Part shown: positions 1-10,316 of the stretch, in pieces
Layout of the letters: every line of letters starts with the position of its first letter
Position numbering within the stretch: the stretch's first letter is position 1
Assembly: GCA_009760855.2 (NCBI GenBank)
Contig: WPIO01000312.1
Coordinates: 17,501-70,000, forward strand
DNA: 52,500 nucleotides
DNA from: Cristatella mucedo
Taxonomy: Eukaryota; Bryozoa; Phylactolaemata; Cristatellidae
Direction of reading: 5' to 3'
The notes under the pieces: model-generated
Databases searched by the model: none
What the model was told of the DNA's origin: nothing
Seen by the model: only the letters and a program-made list of their open reading frames with translations
Made by a program: the position numbers and the translations under genes

Positions 1-1104
1 CACGGGGCTGTTGTTCGGTTTGTTCGTGTCGCTTCGAATCTGCGTAAAAAATCTCGACCCGAGGATCCACTGAGCGGAAGCGGGAATGCCGAATTCGTCA
101 GACGAACTGTAGCCGAACCTGAAACTGTACCGGAAGCTGACTTGGCGACGAACATCTACATATATATAAATATATGTCAATATATACTTACTGCATGTCA
201 ACATGTATAAAAGATTTATTTAAATTTTGTAACTTATATATATATATATATATATTTACTATATATACATATAAATATATATACATATATATTTATTTAT
301 ATACTTACATATATATACATAATATATAGACAGTGGTACCTCGGCTTACGAGTGTCTCGACATATGAGTGTTTCTAGATGCAAGCTATCTCTCGGCCGAT
401 TTTTGCTTCGTGTTGTGAGCTATAATTCAAATTACGAACCAGCTTCAGATACTCAATCGCTAGTTTCCGCAGAGAACTTCACATTGCGTGTGTCACTCTG
501 CGTCACACTCTGGCCATCAAGGGCAGGGCAGCGAACGACGTTCCGTTGCAAGACGCTGCCTGACGACCCGGGCGTGACGCCAAGCGCCAAGCTGGTTCTC
601 TCCCAGACAGACTCGAGCGAGCCATCGTGGTGCTTGGACACCAATGCCCAGCCAATAAACTGAAAGCGAGGGGAAAAAAAAAGTCCGGTGAAAAAGGGCA
701 AAAATCGGCGAATAATAGTCAGATGTCCATTATCCAGCCTTTCTCCTCTAACTCTATTAGCATCTTCAAGTCGTGCAATCTCCAAAGTACATTCCAATTT
801 TAACTATGTCCACTATGTGTAACTATTTAATTTATCCAATTAATAATCTCTATGTACATCCTGCACATTGGGATTATTAAATTTATTTATTTATTATTCT
901 TTACTTATTTCAAGACATACTATTGTTTTATTTAAAAAAATACTTGCTATTTTTAAGTACAATTTTTAATTTAAAAACGTGACTAAAATCGGAGTGCTTT
1001 TTTGGGGGGGAGTCCGGAACGGATTAATGTCATTTCAATTCATTTCAAAGGGGGAAATCGATTTGACGTATCGATAATCCTCCTAGCACGCACACGCACA
1101 CGCA
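1..1104. other. AT-rich edge region, no gene seen
   Basis: About 1.1 kb without a convincing gene. Positions 150-345 are rich in TATATA and TATATAT stretches. Positions 840-1000 are AT-rich with short poly-A and poly-T runs. The open frames at 352-663 (plus) and 453-797 (minus) overlap each other, have no recognisable motif, and look like chance. Confidence 0.5.
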
Positions 1105-1164
1105 AACTTTCCAGACTCGCCGCCGCCGCCGACCTGGCGGCGGCGGCGGCCAGTCTGGAAAGTT
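1105..1164. repeat. 60-bp GC-rich inverted repeat (hairpin)
   Basis: The left arm starts AACTTTCCAGACT followed by CGCC repeats. The right arm is GGCGG repeats followed by CAGTCTGGAAAGTT. The arms are near-perfect reverse complements with a loop of only a few bases, so the DNA or a transcript could fold into a long hairpin. Confidence 0.75.
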
Positions 1165-1269
1165 CGCTGCGGGCATTATAGCATGCGATAAAATAAATAA
1201 TACAAGAATAAAATAAAATGCAACAATAAATAAAATAATGTAAGTAAAATAAAACAATACTAATAGCCA

Positions 1270-1527
1270 TTACTCAATCGTTGCGATCGCGGCCGACTTC
1301 GGCAGCTGGATCGTGAAACTGTTGGCGCCGGTTTCGTAGTCACCGTCCTCGTCCGTCACAGACGTCTTCGAGTAGCTGGCTGGAGCGACGGCTACCCCGC
1401 TGCGGTTGCTGCTGTTGCTATTGTTGCCGTCGTACGCGACCGTCCACGCTGCGCCGTCAGCGAGCGCGCCAACGCCGGCGCCTGGACCGTACGGCAGCTT
1501 CCGGGCGCTGGTCCAATAGAACGTCAC
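1270..1527 (-). CDS. Possible terminal exon of an unidentified gene
   Basis: On the minus strand an open segment of about 85 codons starts directly after a plausible 3' splice site (CGCCGCTCAG, then GTGACGTTC) and ends at a TAA at 1272-1270. The predicted peptide begins VTFYWTSARKLPYGPG, has a low-complexity NNSNSSNRSG stretch near residue 35, and ends with TIQLPKSAAIATIE. Its composition is varied and unlike the arginine/alanine-rich chance frames around it, which is why it is listed. There is no ATG at its start, so it would need upstream exons, and I could not identify one. The AT-rich sequence that follows would suit a 3' untranslated region, but I saw no clear polyadenylation signal. I do not recognise the family. 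Confidence 0.3.
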   Translation of the reverse strand: MTFYWTSARKLPYGPGAGVGALADGAAWTVAYDGNNSNSSNRSGVAVAPASYSKTSVTDEDGDYETGANSFTIQLPKSAAIATIE

Positions 1528-2413
1528 CTGAGCGGCGACGAAGTGACATCATCTTTACGACGGACCCTAGCGGAGCCGCCGCGATGCGGCGCCGCTTCGG
1601 CTGCTGCTGCGGCGGCGCCAAAGGCTGCTGCTGCGACGCCGCAGCAGCAGGGGGCGATTCTGTCGGTGTGGCACGGGTCGCACGAATAAGTACATCGTTG
1701 CCCGTCTGCCGTTTCCAAGCGAAGCTGCGACTTTGGATTTTTGCTGCAGAAGCGGCGGCGTTTCGGGTTTACCCACAAGCGGTTTCTACATGTTATCCTG
1801 CCGTCAACTTTTGAGCGTTCATTTCAGTCACCGTTACGCTACCGCAACTCTGACCTTGTCCCTCCGACCTTGCTCTATTTGACCGCTCCCCTCAAAGATG
1901 GCTCTCCGGTCGGTGCAGCTCGTCGACCGCCTTCGATGCTTCGAGATGCTTCGTTCGTAATCGTAACTTCACAGACAGAGAGCTCTCTTCTCTGTGCGCT
2001 GCTTACTGCGACGAGCGCTTATTGGCTAGCGCGCATCGGCCGACAGGCTCGTCGCGGCAGCGCAGCCACCGCCCGTCCCACCGACATGTCGCGCATTGCA
2101 TCGCGCATGCGCTCTGCCAGCGAACTTCCGCCTTGCGAAGCCCCTTGGGCGTCCCGCGGCCGCCGCTGCCGCGTTCACGAAGCTCGGAAATGCCAGCCGC
2201 CTGATCGGCCGCCGGACGTCTAGGCGGCGCTGCGGCCGTCGCACGCGACGCGTTTGCGCCCGCGTAATTGCCGAGCGACGAAGCCTGGCGCTTCACGGGA
2301 GGCTCGCGGCCTGAGGCGCGGCGGCAGCGGCGCGCCTCCGGCCGCAGAGAGCACTGTACGTTGCATTCGCTCCTCGCTCAGGCAGCGGCGGCACCGACCG
2401 CTGGCGGCTCTCT

Positions 2414-2510
2414 GGCGGTCGCCATTTTGTCTCACCTCTGCCTCAGCTGGCCTCTCTCAGGCGGCGCCAGCGGCGGTCGCCATTTTGTCTCACCTCTGCC
2501 TCAGCTGACC
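2414..2510. repeat. 58-bp tandem duplication with CGCCATTTTG boxes
   Basis: GGCGGTCGCCATTTTGTCTC occurs at 2414 and again at 2472, followed each time by the same CACCTCTGCCTCAGCTG. CGCCATTTTG is the reverse complement of CAAAATGGCG, which resembles the YY1-type core-promoter motif. A related CAAGATGGCG lies at 3257-3266. A promoter role is inference. Confidence 0.5.
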
Positions 2511-2595
2511 TCTCGCTAATGCCGAATGATTTTCATCCTTCGGCGGCGTTCGACGTCGCATCGCGAGTAAGCTCACGCGTCCGCCGGAAGCTTGA

Positions 2596-2626
<31 letters not shown>

Positions 2627-2940
2627 CTGCGTGCAGCCGCACCGTCGTGTTGTCGCCGTAGCTGGCTTTCCAATAGATGGAGACGGCTAGAAGGGACGCG
2701 TTGGCCGCAGAGGGCGGAGCCGACTGTCCGTCAGCCGCCGCCGCCGCCGCCGACGAGGCCAAGTAGAAGACGGCGATGGCGGCGGCGGCCGCCGCCGCGA
2801 AGACAGCTGCTCGAGGCATCTCGAGGAGGAGCGCTTGCGCCCGATGAGAGGCAGGCGAGATGGCGCTTGCGAACGGAGGCCGCGACTCAAATGCGGCCAC
2901 CGGAGCCACTGCTGCGAACGACATGGCGGCGCCGCGACGA

Positions 2941-2984
2941 GCGCCCATTGGCGGATGGCGCCGCGACGAACGCCCATTGGCGGA
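2941..2984. promoter_or_regulatory. Paired inverted CCAAT boxes (NF-Y type)
   Basis: GCGCCCATTGGCGGA occurs at 2941 and CGCCCATTGGCGGA at 2971, about 29 bp apart. On the minus strand each reads CCGCCAATGGGCG, a good match to the NF-Y site. Spaced NF-Y sites in a CpG-rich block are typical of animal promoters. No transcript start can be placed from sequence alone. Confidence 0.4.
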
Positions 2985-3300
2985 CGATACCGTCCGTCGC
3001 GCATGCGCCGGCGGCACCGTTCGCGCCCGACAAGCGCCTGCGTTCCCAGGAGAAGGGACTCGGCGTTAAATCTTAACCGCCTGCCGCGCGCGACGTGCTC
3101 GGTCGAATGACCTCATTTGTCGCAGGAAAGCAATCGGCGTCGCCTATCGGCAGAGCCTCGTAGCGTCCCTGCCGACGGTCGGTCGGAGGCGTTGGAGTGA
3201 GGCTTCGGGAGTATCTGTTGGTACGGCGCTCGCCGCGTACGCTTCGAGGCCCCTCACAAGATGGCGCCTCCTAAAATCGACGCTCAGATAGTGACGAACA

Positions 3301-3713
<413 letters not shown>

Positions 3714-5410
3714 GTCCAGCCCGCGAGACGAAATGCCGCGACGGAGCGGGCTCGGAGGATTTATTTTCCCGCTGAATTCGTCCGTTCGTGAACGCTGCCA
3801 AATTAGGGCAGTTAAAACGACTCGCGGTCAGCCTGCGCGCTGCCGCTACAAACGCTGAATGGTCACTCTCCACGCACTGCCAACTGTGCTGCCTTTACTA
3901 CCCTGACGACTTCGCTGCGTGCGAGATTGCAGATCCAAGGTGTCGAGCTGAGCACCAGCTCGCCACCACCGGAAGTGTCAGCATCGCTCTAGTATCGCAG
4001 CGGAAAGAGCGCGGATCGCGGTTGCACTCTTTGCTAAGAAAGCGGAAGCGGAGCGTAACGGATCCTAAATAGGCGATATTACTTCGCTTGCACATTGATC
4101 GTGCTGGCGTGAGACGATATCGAACCGCCTCATTGTAAATCCAAAAACTAATAATCACACTAAATTTATATTGCATCCCAATTGAACTCAGTCTCTCTAT
4201 AGTCAATTTACTTAAAAAAGACTTTACCGAAAAGGAAGCATGTCAATCGGTTTATTGACCAGCGTCACCGGCCTTTCAGCACGCGCAAGGTCAAGGACGC
4301 GAAGGACAGGAAGTACAGCTTAAGCGGAAAGAGCGGAGACTGTGAAAAACGCGCGGTTTTGAGAGTCTTTACCAAATGTGGCCCATGTCGCAACGCGATA
4401 CCTGTCAGGAGTCAATGAGCTGCATGAGTGGCGCTGGATGCTCCTTCACCGTACCGATCGTACGTAGCGGCGAGCGAGCGAGCGAGCGAGCGAGCGCGCG
4501 GGTGAGACGGACGGAAGAACGCGCGCACGCCGCACCGCTGCCCGCGCTGCGGCGGCTTATGGATCGACCGGCGAGTCCGGCGTCAGAGGCGTTAGTACCG
4601 GCGGTGGTAGTACCACCTGCGGTCACGGACTCGGTTCGCGGTTCGCGATGGAGGCCGAGAGGACGTACCGCAAGCGTACTGCTAGCCGCGGCCTACCCAC
4701 CACGCCGCCGCCGGCGCGACACTCGGTGCGACGAGGCTGCCACTACGCGCCTTTATTAAATAATCATGTGACTTCATGTGGCTGCAGCTCGCTCCATCGC
4801 GCACCTTTACTACTCCCCGGATGTCGCGTGTGATTAGGTGCGTCAATTATTATTGAGCTCGCTCGCCTCTCCGTCGTCCTTAGCGGAGTGCGTCCTGCGT
4901 CGTCTGCAACCGCCGCTGCTGCTCGGCGGCGGCGGCGCGCCACTCCGTCGAGCCACCGGCTGCCTCCGAGCGATCGGCGGTCAAGGCCGAAGGCGCTCGA
5001 GCCGCAGAAGCAGCCGAAGTGAAGGCGGGAGTGCTGCAGCCTCCGCTTCCGTACAAAATACGCTGTAAGCCGGCCTCCACGTCCGGAAGTAGCGAGGTCG
5101 AGGTCGCAAATATAGGTGGTGCTCGTAACGGCACTAGTTCGAGGCGCGACAAATGCAGGTCGTTAATCTCGACCATCGCGCAGCAGTCCTCGAACTGCAC
5201 CCGGATCTGACGTCAGGCGGCCTGACTCGAGGTCAACTCTCGGTCTCGAGGTCAGCGGCAGTTCGACAGTCTCAATCTGGCTGATCTAGCTAAAATGCAA
5301 AAATGCTGCCATTTCACGTCGCTGCTTCCTCTTTGCAAGTCCGTTCACTTGTATCCTAATTTTATACAAAAAATGACAAAAGCAGTCACCGCGCTTGCGG
5401 CCCTGTCTCC
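3714..5410. other. Mixed unique and GC-rich DNA, no gene assigned
   Basis: I see no convincing gene. There is a short GCGA repeat run at about 4470-4498 and CpG-rich DNA at 4480-5080. Overlapping short frames in all phases have no recognisable motif. Confidence 0.45.
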
Positions 5411-5611
5411 TTCTCTCTCTCTCTCTCTCTCTCTCTCACTCACTCTCTCTCTCTCAATCTCACTCCCCCTCTCCCTCACTCTCTCTGTCTCTCACTGCCT
5501 CTCTCTCTCTCTCTATTTCACTCCTCCCTCTCTCACATACTATTCCACTCCTCAATATCACTCTCTCTCTCACTCCCCATATCTCCCTCACTCTCTCTCA
5601 CACTCCCCATA

Positions 5612-5678
<67 letters not shown>

Positions 5679-5851
5679 CTCTTTCTCTCACTACCCATAT
5701 CTCTCTCACTCTCTCTTTCTCTCTCACTTCCCATATATATCTCTCTCTCTCTCTCACTCTCACTCTCTCATTCTCTCTCTCTCTCTCTCTCTCTCCCACT
5801 CCTCTCTCTGCCTCTCTACCTATCTCTCTCTATCTCTCTCACTCACTCTCT
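5411..5851. repeat. Long imperfect (CT)n tract
   Basis: About 440 bp of CT repeats, interrupted by CACTCCCCATAT-like units at about 5573, 5606, 5690 and 5727. It lies in the opposite sense to the (GA)n tract at 6415-6713. Confidence 0.95.
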
Positions 5852-6414
5852 GCCGGACGACACGGACAGACTGCTAAGAGAGCACGCTCGTTCAGGGCAC
5901 GTCTCGAAGGGTTACGTGTTCACTGCATCGGCGAGCCAGGATGGAAGCCAGGGTCGAGGTCGGAGGTCTCCCAAGGTCAAAGTCGAGTTCGATGACCGAA
6001 GCGTCCCTCAGACGTCGGTAACTGCTCGGACGGACAGGCTCGCACTGTACACGCACCGCACTCCTTCACTTCCTATACATATATATCTATGGGCCTCCCG
6101 ATTGGCAGTGGCCGAGCCAATGGCTCCTCCGCACACCCAACTCTACGTGAGGCGCGGCGCGTCGCTCGCGCGTCCGACGGCCTCGTCGGCAGCGGCGGGA
6201 GGTCTCAAAAGCGGGAGGTCTGAAACCCCGACAGCTGATTTATTTTTACCGTGCGTGCGCCTCGCCGGGGCCGGCTTCTCTGCGCTGACGCCAAATCGGC
6301 AGCGGGCTTCGTCAAGGTGTGAACACCTCGGAAATGTCGCGCCGTGCTCAAACAGGATCGGGCAAAAGACACTTGGGTTGGTAAAGATAAAGGGAAGGAT
6401 AAAGATACAGACAG
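5852..6414. other. Unique spacer, no gene seen
   Basis: Open frames run through this spacer only because the CT and GA tracts on both sides are free of stops. I see no domain or splice structure. Confidence 0.5.
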
Positions 6415-6713
<299 letters not shown>

Positions 6714-6720
6714 GCCTTTG

Positions 6721-6806
6721 CTGTAAATGTATAGCGCCTAGAAAGATATTGAGTTCTCTGAGGGCGTTTTATCAAGTGCATTATTATTATTATTATTATT
6801 ATTATT
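6721..6806 (+). mobile_element. L2-A LINE 3' tail
   Basis: Contains AGCGCCTAGAAAGATATTGA, then TTCTCTGAGGGCGTTTTATC and an (ATT)n run. This is the terminal sequence of the L2-like elements found throughout the window. Only the last 80 bases or so are present. Confidence 0.85.
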
Positions 6807-6889
6807 AGAGAGAAAGAGGAAGAGAGACGGAGAGATAGAGAGAGGATGACGGAGTGAGAAGGCGATGCAGAAGGGCCAGTGAGAGACTC

Positions 6890-7314
6890 TCACGCCGTTA
6901 GAGTGCGACTGTGCGCCTTGGTCTGTCTGCCGGGTACGTAGACGAACTGGTTCTTGCCCATCTCGCTGAACGCTCTCTTCATCGTGCCGCCGCGAGCGCG
7001 GTACGCCGCGTTCCACGCTTCGCGCTTGACGCGCGGCGGCTGCCGAGGCGACGGCGGCAGCCGCCCGTAGCTGTCCAACAGGTGGCGCACCAGTCCGGTC
7101 TGGCCGTGGTAGGCGATCTCTGCCGCTTCGTCCTTGATGCGCGGCGGCTGCCGTGGCGAGGCTGGCAGACGGCCGTAGCTGTGCATGAGCAGGTGCATGC
7201 GGCGGCCGCGGTCCAGCGCCGCGTTCGGCTCGCCCTCGGGCTTCACGCGCGGCGGGTCACGTGGTCTTGGAGTGACGTCACCGTACTCGTGCAAGATTCG
7301 CGCCATCCGCCGAC
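6890..7314 (-). CDS. Repeat protein, terminal exon (spliced to 8136-8310)
   Basis: Last visible exon of a minus-strand gene; I do not recognise the family. It starts after a 3' splice site (GGTCGCTTCAG, then GTCGG) and stops at TGA 6892-6890. It adds about 141 residues. Three tandem units of about 35 residues are visible, with the pattern (R/K)M..(L/I)(L/M)..YG.L..SPRQPPRVK.EA...A....G. Examples are MHLLMHSYGRLPASPRQPPR at about 7208 and LVRHLLDSYGRLPPSPRQPP at about 7103. A partial final unit ends GKNQFVYVPGRQTKAHSRTL. The units are basic and proline-rich with no signal peptide or membrane segment, so a cytosolic or cytoskeletal scaffold role is possible but is only inference. Joining to the upstream exon keeps both frame and repeat register, which is the main evidence that it is real. 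Codon use is very GC-rich, like the intact gene at 29.6 kb. Confidence 0.75.
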
Positions 7315-8075
7315 CTGAAGCGACCGCGCGTGACCTGGAGCGCGCTCCAGCCGGTAGTCGTCTGCAGTCGCGCGAAGCGGAAAGGGCGGAGGCCACTGCG
7401 CGCCACGGCCCCGCAGAGCGCCACAAGGCGCCTCGTGGCGCCGGAGAGCGAAGCCGACGCCCAGACTGTCGCGACCGGTGTCACGTGACTTGCACTCTCG
7501 CTCCGGCTCGACTCGCCTGCGCCTCTCTTGAGCTCTCTGCTCCCTTCTTCGCTCTTTCGCACTGCGCCTCTCGCTCGCTCGCTGCTGTGTCTCCTCTACT
7601 CTTACCTTTTTTTTTTACTCTTTCAAATCTTCCCCTTACTAATAAACCTCTTAATAATTAATAATAATTCCTCTTACAAATAATTAATAATAATTCCTCT
7701 TACTAATAATAATTCCTTAATAATAATAATACTCACTAGTAATACTTACTAATAATACTACTACTACTAAAAAAATAATAATAATAATAATACTTACTAA
7801 TAATAATTCCTCTTACTAATAAGCTTTATTAATAAGCCTCTTACTCTTTTTTAAATCGCCTTCTCGCTTGTTGCAGGCGCAGTCCTCGGCCGCCGCCGCC
7901 GCCAAGGGACCCTGGAAGCGGAAGCCGTCTGCTTCCGCTTCCGCGAACGCCAGGACAAAGATCGTCAACGGTTGCTCTCGATACGCAGGCGGCCTCGCGG
8001 CAGGCGAGCCCTCAGCCTCCGCAGCCGTCGCGGCCTGATGCGGGCGGCTGAGTTGCGGCGCACTCCGCCGAAATG

Positions 8076-8112
<37 letters not shown>

Positions 8113-8135
8113 CTCGATCTGATGACGGCCTTTAC
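7315..8135 (-). other. Intron of the repeat-protein gene
   Basis: An 821-bp minus-strand interval that starts GTAAAG after AAAG and ends TTCAG. Both are good matches to splice consensus, and the phase is 1 on both sides (G + GT gives Gly). It contains AAT/ATT-rich simple sequence at about 7640-7830 and a GCC run near 8085-8112. Confidence 0.7.
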
Positions 8136-8310
8136 CTTTGGCCAGCTCGGCCGTAGCGCGAGCTTCCGGTTTCACGCGAGGCACCGGCGGCTCGGGCTCG
8201 AGCGCTTCGGCGCACCGGTCGGCACGCCGGATGATCCTCACCAGCCGGTCTTCCTCGTCCGGGTGATCTTCGCCAGGAAACGCCACGGCGCCGCTCGCCG
8301 TCACGAACAT
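8136..8310 (-). CDS. Repeat protein, upstream exon
   Basis: Minus-strand exon with its first in-frame ATG at 8310-8308 ([20 protein letters not shown]...) and a donor AAAG|GTAAAG ending it at 8136. It encodes about 58 residues. An acidic segment leads into a degenerate first repeat ([14 protein letters not shown]), then [18 protein letters not shown]. After splicing, this continues as G-RRMARILHEYG, matching the internal unit boundary DRGRRMHLLMHSYG in the next exon. The frame stays open upstream to about 8493, where a TGA lies. The true start may therefore be further upstream or in another exon, and the Kozak context at 8310 is weak. From this ATG the two exons give a protein of about 199 residues. 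Confidence 0.65.
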
Positions 8311-8588
8311 GAGGCTGCCGGCGGCGGCAGCGTCGGAGGCGTCTCTTGACGCCTCCAACGCGCCGCTTCGCGAGCGCGAAGTGGACGGCCGGTCGTCTTT
8401 GCCTCCGTCCGCCCTCTGCGTGGACGGGAGCGAGAGCTCGCATCGCGTGCGCGCGCCAAACGGAAGTGCGCGCGCCAGACGGAAGCCAAACCGTCAAACG
8501 GAAGCACCTCAATAAAGAAAGGAAAATAAATAAATAAAGGAAGAAGGGAAACTGGGTGATAGTTTGCAAGGACCTCTTCATCTAATTC

Positions 8589-9176
<588 letters not shown>

Positions 9177-9510
9177 TTATCTAGACTGTTGGTCGAGTCT
9201 TTGGTGCTTGACTTTACCCTGTACGTACAACGGAGCAGGAACAGTAGACGAGACCGAACAATGATCCGACACGGTCAGCAGGCACACCACAAGGTCAGTG
9301 GGACAGACATCCTTGGCGATAACAAGATTCGGGATAGCCGGATATCCGGGATATGGCCTCCAACGTGAGCGGCATGATTTATACGAGCCTCCAACGTGAG
9401 TGGCATGATTTACGTGTTGGACCAAACCGAAAATCTCCAGACAGTCGAGAAATGAGCTGACCTGACTGCTGCTAGCGTTGTCAACGCACATATTTATCGC
9501 AGCATTTACT
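9177..9510 (-). mobile_element. L2-like LINE endonuclease-domain fragment
   Basis: The minus-strand frame reads like the C-terminal half of the APE-type endonuclease of an L2/CR1 LINE. FLDCLEIFGLVQHVNHATHV corresponds to the usual 'fL..l..fgL.Q.V..pTH..G' block. VSDHCSVSSTVPAP carries the conserved SDH motif. The expected 'LDLV' block between them is disrupted, so the copy is degraded. It is the only endonuclease sequence I found in the window; the other LINE copies are 5' truncated. A 31-bp tandem duplication (CCTCCAACGTGAG at 9357 and 9388) lies inside it. Confidence 0.65.
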
Positions 9511-9872
9511 GGGTCCCTGCGATTCGCCCTGCTTGTGCTTATGCGTGCTGACAGTGTGCATGCTGCCACTAACTACACTTGCATGCTGACCCTGTGCATG
9601 TCACCCCTAACCATGTTATTCGTGTAGTTTATCAAGCATGATATTACTCACGATTCAATCGCGCGTTTCCCTCTGCAGCAAACGTAAAGCGCCTAGAAAG
9701 AGATTGAGTTCTCTGACGGCGCTTTATCAATCATGCCTAACCGTGCTATTCTTGTTGTTTATCGAGCATGCCACCATTTGATCGTGTTTCTTTAAAGCTA
9801 ACGTAAAGCGCCTAGAAAGAGATTCAGTTCTCTGACGGCGCTTGATCTAGTGTATTGTTATTACTATTTTAA
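9511..9872 (+). mobile_element. L2-A 3' untranslated region with duplicated tail
   Basis: Starts at the common 3' end region (GGGTCCCTGCGATTCGCCCT) and runs through CATGCTGACCCTGTGCATGT. The terminal AAAGCGCCTAGAAAGAGATT block appears twice, at about 9687 and 9805. The last 110 bp or so is therefore tandemly duplicated, ending in a poor ATT-type tail. Confidence 0.85.
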
Positions 9873-10230
9873 TTATCAACGATGGCCCGGTGCGGGCTAA
9901 TAAACACGATACTGTAATGTGCAATATACTGTATATTTGGGTAACTCCAAAAATTTCTTTATAAACCAGGTTAGACGGCCAGATGGAGATCCAAGTAGAT
10001 CACGGTAGGCAACTGTCAAAGGTCAGAGGTCTTTGATGGGGACCTGCTGGCAACAGATTCAAACTACGGTCCGTGCGAAAAACGGCAGCGGCATTAGAGT
10101 CAAGCGATTCACTCACCGCTTGAGCTGAAAGAATGAGGGCTCGCATGGTGCGGTTGGTCTCAGATACGCAGTCACTACGCTCAAGGCGTCGTCCATGTAT
10201 CGGTCAGCAGAAATGCATCTAGCTTCATGC
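9873..10230. other. Unique DNA, no gene seen
   Basis: About 360 bp between an L2 tail and a mixed microsatellite. No recognisable feature. Confidence 0.5.
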
Positions 10231-10316
10231 GTGCGCGCGCGCGCGCGTGTGCGTGTGCGTGTGAGAGAGAGAGAGAGAGAGAAAGAGAGCGAGATAGAGA
10301 GAGTGAGAGAGAGAGA
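10230..10316. repeat. Compound (GC)n(GT)n(GA)n microsatellite
   Basis: GCGCGCGCGCG, then GTGTGCGTGTGCGTGTG, then a GA run. Alternating GC/GT DNA is prone to the Z form. Confidence 0.85.

Larger units (their letters stand above)
1528..3299. other. CpG-rich block, no gene assigned
   Basis: GC-rich, CpG-dense DNA with many overlapping arginine/alanine-rich open frames on both strands. Such frames are expected by chance at this composition. Nothing in them resembles a known domain. The block could hold promoters or first exons. Separate entries cover a tandem duplication near 2.45 kb and paired CCAAT boxes near 2.95 kb. Confidence 0.5.
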
